From: Candidatus Sulfotelmatobacter kueseliae
GTDB taxonomy: Bacteria; Acidobacteriota; Terriglobia; Terriglobales; Acidobacteriaceae
Assembly: GCA_900290255.1 (NCBI GenBank)
Contig: OMOD01000134.1
Location: forward strand, 1-44,670
DNA: 44,670 nt
Direction: 5' to 3'
The notes beneath the pieces are model-generated. The model made no database searches, had not been told where the DNA came from, and saw nothing but the letters and a program-made list of their open reading frames with translations. Of this stretch, positions 19,041 through 27,011 are shown one piece after another. The translations under genes and the position numbers were made by a program. Numbering within the stretch: the first letter of the stretch is position 1; every line of letters begins with the position of its first letter.

Positions 19041-19457
19041 AGGCAATGTTCAACCCGCCTGGTACAGCTTGAGGGATTCGGACCAACGCTCCGAGCGCGC
19101 CCGCACAAGCTGTCGTCCGACACTAAACCAGAACTTACACATGCTGGAGGCTCGCCAGCAGCGTTTGGAGAGCAATACTGCTTCACTTCCTCGATCAGCA
19201 ATGCAGTTCACACGCAACAAGTCAAGTCCGTGTTCGCAATGCATTCGGCTTGTGATCGCCGAATGTTCGCTTCCGGACTCGTTTCAAGTCGGCCTACTCG
19301 TCGTGGCTCCGGAGAAAAAGGGCGATTGAATACCAACCGCCTCCCAAGCAGCCCGTTCTCTGCAGTCCGGTTTGTCGAGCAAGAATCGCGAAAAATGGGC
19401 AGAATTCGCGAATTTCACGGTAAGCGTAGGCGGGGATTCTCTGCAGTACAGACTGTC

Positions 19458-19479
19458 TGGCGGAGAGGGAGGGATTCGA
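19458..19479 (-). other. 3'-end fragment of a tRNA-Ser-like gene (possible att site)
   Basis: Read on the minus strand the segment runs from TCGAAT of a T-loop through CCCTC (T-stem) and CCTCTCC (acceptor) to GCCA. This is the usual 3' end of bacterial tRNA-Ser. The 5' side of the T-stem does not pair (CGGTA instead of GAGGG) and no anticodon arm lies upstream, so it is not a tRNA gene. A sharp match limited to the 3' end is what tyrosine-recombinase integration into a tRNA gene leaves behind. If so, the element would lie to the right (higher coordinates) and the intact tRNA further right. No integrase is visible here. Confidence 0.5.
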
Positions 19480-19789
19480 TTACCGCCGTACTGGCAAGTC
19501 GCGGTGATTCTTACACATAGCGATAATACCCGGTGTTTATGAGGGTTTCAAGCACATTCTCGACTTAGGGTCGGTTGTCTGAGACGACCTCTAACGACCT
19601 GCATTGACCATAAAAACGGTATCACTGGTATCACCTGCAATGCTTTGAAGTGGTGCCGTACCAACAGCTGCTGAGAATGCATCGGGCTACCTCCGCACCT
19701 GTGCAAAGGCGTGACGTGACCGGCCTTGAACCGCGTGGGACGACGGCAGATCCAGGTGTGTATCACCGCTGTGAAGGGCTTTCCCTCAA

Positions 19790-19990
19790 TCAGGGACCCC
19801 CTGAGTGACGCCAATTCTGCTCGTACTCAGCAATTAAGCTTTTGATGCGCTGCCGCTGCATCTCCAGTTCGGGGTTGCCTAATGGATGACGAATTGTTTC
19901 CTCGTTTGCCTCCGCCAGCCAGGTCTGACAAGCCTGATATTCGCTGTCGTTCAAAATGAAGTCGTTCAGGAGCTTGGGAACGGGTTTCAT
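19790..19990 (-). CDS. Small acidic protein, resembling the N-terminal part of HigA-type antitoxins
   Basis: 66 residues, helical and charged: FILNDSEYQACQTWLAEA, then NPELEMQRQRIKSLIAEYE. The pattern of an EY pair, a helix, a P-x-x-PELE turn and a second helix ending IAEYE resembles the N-terminal segment of HigA-like antitoxins, which normally continue into a helix-turn-helix; here the protein ends without one. No toxin gene is next to it and the ribosome site is weak. It may be a remnant of a toxin-antitoxin operon or an unrelated small gene. Confidence 0.3.
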   Translation of the reverse strand: MKPVPKLLNDFILNDSEYQACQTWLAEANEETIRHPLGNPELEMQRQRIKSLIAEYEQNWRHSGGP

Positions 19991-20152
19991 GCCAGCAATC
20001 TTATTCTCTCAGACGCTTGGCCAGTCGCATTTGTTCGTTCCCACTGGGACTTCCAGACTGATTCTTACTGCTACGGGCGCTCCATGTGATCGCGATTCCG
20101 AACTCGAAGCTATACCTGCCGCCACAGAAATTCATTGATCTTGAGGACTAAA

Positions 20153-20452
20153 ATGGCAGTGTTGGCCGGCCGTTATCGGGCCGGAGCGCTCTTCGTTCGC
20201 TTTGGTGCGCCGGCCGAGGTCTGGGTGGATGAGGAAGCGAAAAAGTATCGCCTGCGCCTGGCCCTTCCGGGGGTGGATCCGAGCACGGTGGAGTTGAAGT
20301 TGCTGGGCAACCTGCTGACCATCAGTGCCGAGCGCAAAGCCAGCCACGCGGCCAAGGACTGCTCGAAAGATAACGTCGTGCACGTTCGTGGTGCGTACGG
20401 CCATCTGGGACCAGGCCGTAAACATTGCAACTCGGAGTTAAGCCATGACTGA
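20153..20452 (+). pseudogene. Truncated Hsp20/alpha-crystallin small heat-shock protein
   Basis: Begins well: GAGGACTAAA before an ATG, then AEVWVDEEAKKYRLRLALPG and VELKLLGNLLTISAERKASH (each shown in part), the first strands of an alpha-crystallin domain. After about residue 66 the similarity ends; the remaining 33 residues (ending NCNSELSHD-like Ser/His-rich sequence) are not Hsp20, and the conserved GVLxxxxPK part and C-terminal I-x-I anchor are missing. Family members are normally about 140-150 residues. The frame overlaps the start of the Sel1 gene by 8 nt. It is probably a 5' fragment of a chaperone gene joined to unrelated DNA; a short functional product is unlikely. Confidence 0.65.
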
Positions 20453-21812
20453 TGCCGGAACGATTGGACAACCTGTCATAGAGCAAAAGCGCCACGAGCA
20501 AGAATTGAAGGCGCTTTATTTGAAGGCGGATCGCCGTGCCCGCAAAGCCTTCTCTGTCGCGCTGCTGATCCTATCCATGACGGTCGTTGCATCGGCGCAA
20601 AGCATTGCCGAACTTCGGAAGCAAGCTGAATCTGGAGATGCCAAAGCACAATACCAACTTGGGTTGGCCTATCAAAGCGGAGAAGGCGTGAAGCAAGATT
20701 ACGCGCAAGCGGCCGCTTGGTTTGGCAAGGCCGCCGATGGGGGGAACACCCCAGCGATGAGAGAGCTGGGTGTCATGTACGGGCGAGGCCAGGAAGTCCC
20801 GCAGAGCCATAGCGAGGAGATGCGCTGGTATAAGCTGGCCGCCGGCAAGGGCAACGATGTTGCAATGCTTTATCTGGGCTACATGTACCGGCGCGGCGAC
20901 GGAGTTCCACCGGACTCTACCAAGGCTCTGGACTGGTTTCGTAAGTCCGCTGAGAAAGGACAATCCAAAGCCCTCTACATGGTAGGAGCAATGTACCGCG
21001 ACGGTGAGGGTGTTTCTCAGGACTTTGCAGAAGCCTATTTTTGGTTGAACCTCAGCACTGCTGATCCTCCGCCGGGTAGTCGAGAAGATCGTGATGCTGT
21101 AGCTGCGAAGCTCTCTCCTGCCAAGCTAACCGAAATGCAGGAGCGTTGCGGAAAGTGGGCTGAGACTCATCCCAAGATTCATTCTTTCGATGTGCAGGAG
21201 GCCCCGGCTGGGAATTCTGAACCGGCCCCAAAGCAGCAGCAAGACTTGCCCCACGCACAAGGTGAAAAAGTCCCGTCGCAACCAGCAAAGTCATTGTCAG
21301 GCGCATTTAGGAATGAACGACTCAAGAGAATTGAACTCAAAGACTATCCCATAGAGGCACAGGGTGGTGATTGCATAGTCGATGGCGTCTGGGTGCCGGA
21401 ATCAAATGATCCGGAGAAGGCTCTGGTCTTTCCCGAACAGGTAAGGATCACCTGCACGCACTCGGTAAAGACTTGCCAAGAGTTGAAAGTCACCTTGGGC
21501 CCGATGCAGGGAATCGTAGAAATCGGAGACATTGATGAGACGATTTGGCAGATTAGCTCTTGGGATTCAGACGGTTTACTTGCGTCGTACGGGCCAGACA
21601 TTTCTGCGCTTGCGGCGAATGATAGGTGCCATCGTCATATATTAGCGATGAGCTTCGTCTCGGGAGCGGTGTCCACGTCTGACATTCCAACTCAGGAGAA
21701 GGGGTGTGAGGCGTTCACTGAAACTAACTCGTACCGACTAGTAAGGGGCAACTACTACGTCGACACAACGCCTGGTAACGATAGGGACAAGCTGAACAAG
21801 CTGAACAAATGA
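20445..21812 (+). CDS. Sel1-repeat protein with uncharacterised C-terminal domain
   Basis: 455 residues. A hydrophobic segment at about 34-51 (FSVALLILSMTVVASAQS) acts as signal or anchor after a cytosolic-looking, charged start, so the true start may be further downstream. Four Sel1-like repeats follow (AQYQLGLAYQSGEGVKQDYA, AMRELGVMYGRGQEVPQSH, AMLYLGYMYRRGDGVPPDS, ALYMVGAMYRDGEGVSQDF), residues about 66-210. Sel1 solenoids bind proteins. A linker rich in Gln/Pro leads to a C-terminal domain of about 160 residues with several cysteines (GGDCIVDGVWVPE, CTHSVKTCQELKV) that I do not recognise. The final residues KLNKLNK are a small direct repeat. It follows the Hsp20 fragment with an 8-nt overlap. 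Confidence 0.82.
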   Translation: MTDAGTIGQPVIEQKRHEQELKALYLKADRRARKAFSVALLILSMTVVASAQSIAELRKQAESGDAKAQYQLGLAYQSGEGVKQDYAQAAAWFGKAADGGNTPAMRELGVMYGRGQEVPQSHSEEMRWYKLAAGKGNDVAMLYLGYMYRRGDGVPPDSTKALDWFRKSAEKGQSKALYMVGAMYRDGEGVSQDFAEAYFWLNLSTADPPPGSREDRDAVAAKLSPAKLTEMQERCGKWAETHPKIHSFDVQEAPAGNSEPAPKQQQDLPHAQGEKVPSQPAKSLSGAFRNERLKRIELKDYPIEAQGGDCIVDGVWVPESNDPEKALVFPEQVRITCTHSVKTCQELKVTLGPMQGIVEIGDIDETIWQISSWDSDGLLASYGPDISALAANDRCHRHILAMSFVSGAVSTSDIPTQEKGCEAFTETNSYRLVRGNYYVDTTPGNDRDKLNKLNK

Positions 21813-21937
21813 GTTTCAGTGCGATGGACGCAATCCCGCCTGCTCGCCACGACCTGCTCCGCGGACGGTACTACTTCGGCTCGGTACAAACCACGCGTGG
21901 CTGTCCGTTGAGTTGCAGCTTCTGCAGCGTTACCGCG
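21809..21937 (+). pseudogene. N-terminal-side fragment of a radical SAM protein
   Basis: The ATG overlaps the Sel1 stop (ATGA). The frame encodes MDAIPPARHDLLRGRYYFGS and then VQTTRGCPLSCSFCSVTA, the exact entry to the radical SAM barrel of B12-binding-type radical SAM proteins, with the CxxxCxxC iron-sulfur motif at C32, C36 and C39. After VTA the sequence becomes unrelated, and the expected continuation (F-N-G-R-x-x-R) is missing. Neither the preceding B12-binding domain nor the rest of the barrel is present. The frame stays open to 22158 but with no meaningful sequence. A dead fragment. Confidence 0.72.
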
Positions 21938-22104
21938 ACGTTATCCGTCGTCCTGGTTGCCAACTTGAGCTTACGATCCAACCACCTTCTTGACAGGCGT
22001 ATTTATGCCAGCCGGGCCCAGTCTCCCAATCTGGGAGATGCTCCATTTTCGTTTGCCGGTGGCAGAACGGCGATTTCTGCAGTGAGCGGCCGATTCGCCA
22101 GTCC

Positions 22105-22146
22105 AGGAAGTGAGGATTGTTCAGGAAGTGAGGATTGTTCAGGAAG
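22105..22146. repeat. 18-bp tandem repeat, 2.3 copies
   Basis: AGGAAGTGAGGATTGTTC occurs twice back to back (22105-22122, 22123-22140) followed by a 6-nt partial copy. It lies in the debris after the radical SAM fragment. Replication slippage is the likely origin. Confidence 0.8.
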
Positions 22147-22328
22147 GTCTGATTAAGTCGATTTGCCGTTGCAGAGGTGCGCCGCCGAACAGCGCCAAGT
22201 ACGGGGACGTTTTCGGTGATTTGATCCGGTCCTGGCACAGGCCCTCAATCTTAATCTGTGCGTGTGAGCTATCTTGCTCAGACGCAAATTCCCGGACCTG
22301 TCATTCTTCCTCTACTGACTGTGTATGC

Positions 22329-22354
22329 GAGCCGCGACCTTCGATTCGCGGCTC
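22329..22354 (+). terminator. GC-rich hairpin, possible terminator
   Basis: GAGCCGCGA and TCGCGGCTC form a perfect 9-bp stem around an 8-nt loop, followed by TCATTCTT. The T-rich tail is weak. It could end read-through transcripts from the Sel1 region before the small membrane protein gene. Confidence 0.4.
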
Positions 22355-22526
22355 TCATTCTTAAGCTGGAGTTGGGGCCAATCAGCATTCTTCATCCGTG
22401 TGCGCCGCCAAACCTCGCGGCGAACAGAATTCGACTCTTAAGAGTTCCCGAAAATCGAGATCAGGGCAACACGTCCAGGCGGATGAGGGGCGGCGTTAGC
22501 CAGCGAAACAAGGAAGGTGAAAGATC

Positions 22527-22721
22527 ATGCCTTTAATTCAACTGCTGGAAGTTCTGGTCGTGGTGGGTGTTCTCCTGTGGCTGGTGAATCGCTTTATCCC
22601 AATGCAGGGAACCATCAAGTCAATTCTGAACGGCGTCGTGGTGATTGCCGTTGTTCTGTGGATTATGAATGTTTTTGGGCTGTTCCACTCCCTTTCCAGT
22701 ATCCATGTTGGAAAAGGATAA
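22527..22721 (+). CDS. Thivi_2564-type small membrane protein
   Basis: 64 residues with two hydrophobic helices (about 5-23 and 35-54) separated by NRFIPMQGTIKSILN. The pattern, including the LLWLVNRFIPM loop and VVVIAVVLWIMNVFGLF helix, fits the small Thivi_2564-family membrane proteins found in many bacteria near stress and envelope genes. Function is unknown. A good ribosome site (AAGGTGAAAG) precedes the ATG. It lies about 90 bp upstream of the OmpA-family gene on the same strand and may be co-transcribed with it. Confidence 0.82.
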   Translation: MPLIQLLEVLVVVGVLLWLVNRFIPMQGTIKSILNGVVVIAVVLWIMNVFGLFHSLSSIHVGKG

Positions 22722-22813
22722 ATCGCGACGAGGCACTCAAAGCACACGCCGCGGCACCCGCACTTTAACGAAGCTCGATGGAGGCAGATTCCTGCTGCCA
22801 CGAAGGAGACTCT

Positions 22814-24355
22814 TTGAAAACCAAGCTGTTGTTAGCCGTCGGAATCACCCTCAGTTTGAGCGCGTTTGCTCAAACTAATTCTCAAACAACCCTAACCGTC
22901 GAGCCGATGAGTGCGACGCCCACATTCCACGTAACCGTGATCAGCCGTAGCGTGCAGGCCGTCAACTATCAGCACCGCAGCGGGAGCTCGAAACTAGATT
23001 TCGCGGGCACAGACCTGATGCCCTCCGCCAATGGCGTGGCCGAAGTAAACAGCAAGCGCGGATCCATTGCGATCGAAGCGGAGTTCGGCGATCTGCAGAA
23101 GCCGACGACATTCGGCAATGAGTATCTAACTTACGTGCTGTGGGCAATCTCACCCGAAGGCCGCGCTGTGAATCTGGGTGAAGTCCTGATCGGCGGCAAC
23201 CATCGCAGCAAGCTGAATGTCACCACTGACCTTCAAGCATTCGCCCTGATTGTCACCGCGGAACCTTACTATGCCGTTCGCCAGCCCAGCAATGCGGTGA
23301 TTCTCGAGAACGTGGTTCGCGAAGACACCAAGGGAACTACAGAAGCGGTCAATGCGAAGTACGAACTGATGGAACGTGGGGGCTACATTCCCACTGGCTA
23401 CAAGTTCGATCCCGTGGTCTTGAATGCTAACTTGCCATTGGAATTCTTTGAGGCGCGGAATGCACTGCGGATTGCTCAATCCGAGGGAGCCGAGCAGTAC
23501 GCCAACGACAGCTACCAGCATGCTGCCCAGTTGATGAACAACGCAGATAGCTATGCCACAAACAAACATATCGACAGAAAGCCGCTGATCGCTGTTTCCC
23601 GCGAAGCAGTACAGACAGCTGAAGATGCACGCGCCATCGCAATCAAGAAGATGGACGAAATGCGCCTGGCCAACGAACGCCAGGATTCCGCTGCCGCTCA
23701 GACTCAGGCGGACTCGGATGCGGCAAAAGCCCGGTCCGATGCTGCTGATGCCCAAGCTGCAACCGCGAAGGCTCAATCCGATATGGCTGATAGCCAGGCC
23801 GCCTCCGCAAAAGCGGTTTCGGCGGCCCAGGCTGATGCCGAACAATCGCGCTTGGCGGCACAGCAGGCCCAGTTGACCGCGCAACAGGCGGAGACCGACA
23901 AAGCGGCCATGCGCGCGAAGTTGTCCGAGCAACTGAATTCGATTCTCGAGACTCGGGACAGCGCGCGGGGACTCATTGTCAGCATGTCCGATGTGCTGTT
24001 TGACACCGGAAAGTATTCATTGACACCAGGGGCACGCGAGAAGCTGGCAAAAGTCGCCGGCATTCTCCTCGCCTATCCTGGGCTCAACATTGAAGTCGGC
24101 GGATATACCGATAACGTCGGCGGCGATGCCATGAATCAAACGCTGTCGGAGAACCGCGCCGGCTCGGTACGTGACTACCTGGTGCAGGAAGGCGTATCCA
24201 CCAATTCACTCAGCGCCAAAGGATTCGGCAATTCTTTGCCGGTAGCCTCTAACGACAACTCCGCCGGACGGCAGCAGAACCGGAGAGTGGAACTTCTCGT
24301 GTCCGGCGACGCCATCGGCAGCCCGGTCAACGCGACAACAGGAAGCTTGCAGTAG
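22814..24355 (+). CDS. OmpA-family protein with long Ala/Gln coiled coil
   Basis: 513 residues from a TTG at 22814, chosen because AAGGAGAC lies just upstream and a clean signal peptide (LKTKLLLAVGITLSLSAFAQ) follows; the frame opens earlier without a ribosome site. Residues about 20-190 form a beta-rich domain (LDFAGTDLMPSANGVAEVNS, TTFGNEYLTYVLWAISPEGR) of a type seen in acidobacterial OmpA proteins. Residues about 260-385 are an Ala/Asp/Gln-rich coiled coil (AQADSDAAKARSDAADAQAA). The C-terminal OmpA domain (VLFDTGKYSLTPGAREKL, GYTDNVGGDAMNQTLSENRA, NRRVELLVSG) binds peptidoglycan through conserved Asp and Arg. Likely a periplasm-spanning link between outer membrane and cell wall. The next gene begins 41 bp later. 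Confidence 0.9.
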   Translation: MKTKLLLAVGITLSLSAFAQTNSQTTLTVEPMSATPTFHVTVISRSVQAVNYQHRSGSSKLDFAGTDLMPSANGVAEVNSKRGSIAIEAEFGDLQKPTTFGNEYLTYVLWAISPEGRAVNLGEVLIGGNHRSKLNVTTDLQAFALIVTAEPYYAVRQPSNAVILENVVREDTKGTTEAVNAKYELMERGGYIPTGYKFDPVVLNANLPLEFFEARNALRIAQSEGAEQYANDSYQHAAQLMNNADSYATNKHIDRKPLIAVSREAVQTAEDARAIAIKKMDEMRLANERQDSAAAQTQADSDAAKARSDAADAQAATAKAQSDMADSQAASAKAVSAAQADAEQSRLAAQQAQLTAQQAETDKAAMRAKLSEQLNSILETRDSARGLIVSMSDVLFDTGKYSLTPGAREKLAKVAGILLAYPGLNIEVGGYTDNVGGDAMNQTLSENRAGSVRDYLVQEGVSTNSLSAKGFGNSLPVASNDNSAGRQQNRRVELLVSGDAIGSPVNATTGSLQ

Positions 24356-24396
24356 AGCAATGGCAAGCAACAATCGATAGACAACGGAGGCAACAC

Positions 24397-24918
24397 GTGA
24401 AACTAGTTGGAGTTATCAGCACAGCAGTTTTGTCTTTGACCCTAGGAGTCGCTGCTCCGGTATACGCACAGCAGGAGCAGCACGAACAGCAGGAGGAACA
24501 GAAAGCCAAGCCTGCCCAGGACGAGAAGAAGGCACAACCGGAAAAACCAGCAAAGCAAGAGGAGAAGAACGCGCAGGAAGAAAAGAACACCAAGCCCGAG
24601 GAGAAGAACGCAAAGCAAGAGCAGCAACGCGCTCCGGAGGCTAAGCCGGAAAAACAGGAACAGCATGCCAGTGGCGGCCGCATTCCCGCCGACCGTTACA
24701 AGGCCAACTTCGGACGCGAACACACATTTCGCGTCAGTCAGGGCGATTACAGCAGTGGCCGCTTCCAATACGGCGGTTATTGGTTTGGATTTGGCGGCGC
24801 GTGGCCCAGCAACTGGCTCTACACGCAAGACGTTTATGTGATCGAGATCGACGGTATGTATTACCTGTGCAACCCGATGTATCCGGGCGTGAACCTTGTA
24901 ATCAATGTGACGCTATAG
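24397..24918 (+). CDS. Secreted protein with Lys/Glu/Gln-rich stalk and conserved C-terminal domain
   Basis: 173 residues. Signal peptide about 1-24 (ending APVYAQQ). Residues 25-90 are almost only K, E, Q, A, P and N, a charged disordered or helical stalk. The C-terminal 80 residues form a compact aromatic domain: DRYKANFGREHTFRVSQGDY, RFQYGGYWFGFGGAWPSNW, YVIEIDGMYYLCNPMYPGV. I have seen this layout in acidobacterial hypothetical proteins but know no functional assignment. ACGGAGGC precedes the ATG. It is 41 bp after the OmpA-family gene and followed by a terminator-like hairpin, so the two probably form one transcript. Confidence 0.75.
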   Translation: MKLVGVISTAVLSLTLGVAAPVYAQQEQHEQQEEQKAKPAQDEKKAQPEKPAKQEEKNAQEEKNTKPEEKNAKQEQQRAPEAKPEKQEQHASGGRIPADRYKANFGREHTFRVSQGDYSSGRFQYGGYWFGFGGAWPSNWLYTQDVYVIEIDGMYYLCNPMYPGVNLVINVTL

Positions 24919-24948
24919 CACCAGGAGCGAGCAAACTCAACCTTCGTC

Positions 24949-24992
24949 GGCGCGAGTCCATTTGTCTCTGGGCTCGCGCCACTTTTCTTTCC
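24949..24992 (+). terminator. Terminator-like hairpin after the stalk protein gene
   Basis: GGCGCGAG (24949-24956) pairs perfectly with CTCGCGCC (24973-24980) around a 16-nt loop, then ACTTTTCTTT. Its left arm and loop start (TCGGCGCGAGTCCATTTG) resemble the terminator at 26788 (TCGGCGCGGGTCCAATTG). Confidence 0.65.
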
Positions 24993-25194
24993 GGCACCAG
25001 CAGGCGATCTCGGGAGATTCACTTAGCAGATTTACTTGCGCCATTGGCAAAAGTGAGCCGTAGTGCACAGACCTGACAGCGCGTCCGTGCAATCCTCGTC
25101 TATGACGCTTGAGGCGTCGCCTCTTACTCCACGCAGCCCGCAGCAACAAGGATTAACCGGGCAATCGAAGGATGATCTGGCAAGGTGATTCAAA

Positions 25195-26721
25195 ATGCGT
25201 ACCTCCCGTTTTCTGCTGCTAGCAGTTCTGATGATGGCCATACCGGCCAGTTTGTTCGCGCAGTTCGGCGTGTCGATTTCTATCGCTCCGCCCGCGCTGC
25301 CGATTTACACGCAACCGATGCTCCCCGCCGCTGGTTATCTGTGGACGCCCGGCTACTGGTCCTATGGTGATGAAGGTTATTTCTGGGTGCCTGGCACATG
25401 GGTCGAACCGCCCGCCGTTGGCTTGCTCTGGACTCCCGGTTATTGGGGTTGGGGCAGCAACGCCTACGCCTGGAATGAAGGCTACTGGGGCACGAATGTC
25501 GGCTTCTACGGTGGCGTCAACTACGGCTTCGGCTACGGTGGCTTCGGCTATGGGGGCGGATATTGGAACAACGGAGGCTTCTACTACAACCGCTCGGTGA
25601 ATAACGTGAACGTCACGAACATCACCAATGTCTACAGCAAGACCGTAATCAACGAAACCACGGTGAACCATGTCAGCTATAACGGTGGCGAGGGTGGTAT
25701 TACCGCTCGACCGACCGGTGCGGAAGAAACTGCGATGCACGAGCAACACACGCCGCCAACGGCGATGCAAACCCAGCATGTGCGCGCTGCCAGCACCAAC
25801 CACGCACTTCTGGCGTCCGTGAACCAGGGCCGGCCGGCAATCGCTGCCACGGCGAAGCCTGGGGAGTTTAGCGGTTCTGGGGTGATAGCGGCTAAAGAGG
25901 CCGGGGCAGCTTACAAGGCCCCTGCCAGCGAGAACAAGGCCGCTGAGAGCAAGGCTGCCGAGAGCAAGACGAACGAGAATAAGGCGACCGAGAACAGGGC
26001 AGCCGAGACCAAGGCGAATGAGAACAAGGCCGCTGAGAGCAAGGCTGCCGAGAGCAAGGCTGCCGAGAGCAAGGCGACCGAGAATAAGGCGACCGAGAAC
26101 AGGGCAGCCGAGACCAAGGCGAATGAGAACAAGGCCGCTGAGAGTAAGGCTGCTGAGAGCAAGGCGACCGAGAACAGGGCAGCTGAGAACAGGGCAGCTG
26201 AGAACAAGGCAGCTGAGAGCAAGGCTGCCGAAAGCAAGGCGACCGAGAACAGGGCAGCCGAGAACAAGGCAGCTGAGAGCAAGGCGAACGAGAATAAGGC
26301 AGCCGAGAACAAAGCGGCTGCAACTCGCTCGAATGAGAACAAGGCGGCTGAAAACAAAGCAGCTGCAACTCGCTCGAATGAGAACAAGGCGGCTGAGAAT
26401 AAAGCGGCTGCAACTCGCTCGAATGAAAACAAAGCAGCTGAAAACAAAGCAGCTGCAACTCGCTCGAATGAGAACAAGGCAGCCGAGAGCAAGGCAGCAA
26501 AGCCCAAGGAAACTCGTCCGCCTAGTGAGTCTAAGCCGACTACAGCTCATGCGCAGCCTGCTCCAAAGCCGGCACCTACAGCTCATGCGCAGACCGCTCC
26601 TAAGCCGACACCTGCGGCTCATGCGCAACCTGCTGCTAAGCCGGCAACTGTAGCCCATGCGCAGCCTGCCCCGCATCCAGCGAAAGAGGAGCCCAAAACT
26701 GAAGAGGCCCCTCGGAAGTAG
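25195..26721 (+). CDS. WXXGXW-repeat secreted protein with long Ala/Glu/Asn/Lys repeat tail (paralogue A)
   Basis: 508 residues. Signal peptide about 1-22 (ending SLFAQF). Residues 25-125 carry repeated Trp/Gly motifs (LWTPGYWSYG, FWVPGTWVEPP, LWTPGYWGWG, WNEGYWGTN), matching the WXXGXW repeat family, then a Gly/Tyr stretch and NRSVNNVNVTNITNVY. Residues about 240-440 are short repeats: five-residue AAESK/ATENR units and then a 15-residue unit containing ATRSNENKAAEN repeated four times. The end carries AHAQPAPKP-type repeats. It is paralogous to 41095-42159 over the first ~230 residues, including the 5' leader. A surface or envelope-associated role is likely, but no function is known. The repeat tail will be prone to length change. 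A strong terminator follows. Confidence 0.83.
   Translation: MRTSRFLLLAVLMMAIPASLFAQFGVSISIAPPALPIYTQPMLPAAGYLWTPGYWSYGDEGYFWVPGTWVEPPAVGLLWTPGYWGWGSNAYAWNEGYWGTNVGFYGGVNYGFGYGGFGYGGGYWNNGGFYYNRSVNNVNVTNITNVYSKTVINETTVNHVSYNGGEGGITARPTGAEETAMHEQHTPPTAMQTQHVRAASTNHALLASVNQGRPAIAATAKPGEFSGSGVIAAKEAGAAYKAPASENKAAESKAAESKTNENKATENRAAETKANENKAAESKAAESKAAESKATENKATENRAAETKANENKAAESKAAESKATENRAAENRAAENKAAESKAAESKATENRAAENKAAESKANENKAAENKAAATRSNENKAAENKAAATRSNENKAAENKAAATRSNENKAAENKAAATRSNENKAAESKAAKPKETRPPSESKPTTAHAQPAPKPAPTAHAQTAPKPTPAAHAQPAAKPATVAHAQPAPHPAKEEPKTEEAPRK
25921..26500 (+). repeat. Coding tandem repeats (15-bp and 45-bp units)
   Basis: The region encodes pentapeptide units of the type A-A/T-E-S/N/T-K/R, arranged in higher-order blocks, then four 45-bp units encoding KAAATRSNENKAAEN. 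Identical codons recur (gagaacaaggc, gagagcaaggc), so units spread by slippage or unequal exchange. The composition leaves several frames open on the other strand; these are artefacts. Confidence 0.88.
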
Positions 26722-26787
26722 CAAAAAGACTGCGAGGTATTGCGTCAGTCCGTTCGAGGTGTAAGAAAGTCGATCAACTCTTATATC

Positions 26788-26823
26788 GGCGCGGGTCCAA
26801 TTGTTGGGCCTGCGCCATTTTTT
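26788..26823 (+). terminator. Strong intrinsic terminator after paralogue A
   Basis: GGCGCGGGTCC (26788-26798) and GGGCCTGCGCC (26806-26816) form an 11-bp stem with two G-U pairs and a 7-nt loop, followed by A and six T. A canonical Rho-independent terminator 67 nt past the stop codon. Confidence 0.88.
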
Positions 26824-27011
26824 CTGGTTCCACGCAGCGATCGAAGTGATGTCTGCGTTGTGGAGATCCGATTCACCGCTGCCGCATCTTCCACGAGAGT
26901 AATTGATCCGCCATTTCGACCATTTCTTTTTCACTGAGCAGTTTTGACCATTAGAAAACTGGCGGAGCGCCTATAACCAAAGCTGAACTTGTAAGGGAAA
27001 AGGAGCCACAT

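Larger units (their letters stand above)
19041..20152. other. Gene-poor kilobase with att-like scar
   Basis: In these 1.1 kb I can support only the tRNA 3'-end fragment at 19458-19479 and a possible small antitoxin-like ORF at 19790-19990. Other open frames have no recognisable protein features. Its position between the glycan-use region and the stress/envelope region makes it a candidate island boundary. Confidence 0.5.
21938..22526. other. Intergenic region with 18-bp tandem repeat and hairpin
   Basis: About 590 bp without a supportable gene. It contains the tandem repeat at 22105-22146 and the hairpin at 22329-22354, listed separately. Minus-strand translation near the repeat gives FLNNPHFLNNPHFLDW, a repeat-encoded oddity rather than a domain. 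Ends at the ribosome site AAGGTGAAAG of the next gene. Confidence 0.4.

Noticed and set aside
19069..19329. 86-residue plus-strand ORF after GH5
   Set aside because: No ribosome site, no domain, no protein-like pattern.
22105..22146. Tandem repeat as a CRISPR array
   Set aside because: Copies are adjacent with no spacers and only 2.3 units exist.
25219..26934. 571-residue antisense ORF opposite the WXXGXW gene, and two about 200-residue antisense ORFs
   Set aside because: They are produced by the coding repeats of the sense gene; composition is Leu/Ser/Ala/Arg/Cys monotony without domains or ribosome sites.
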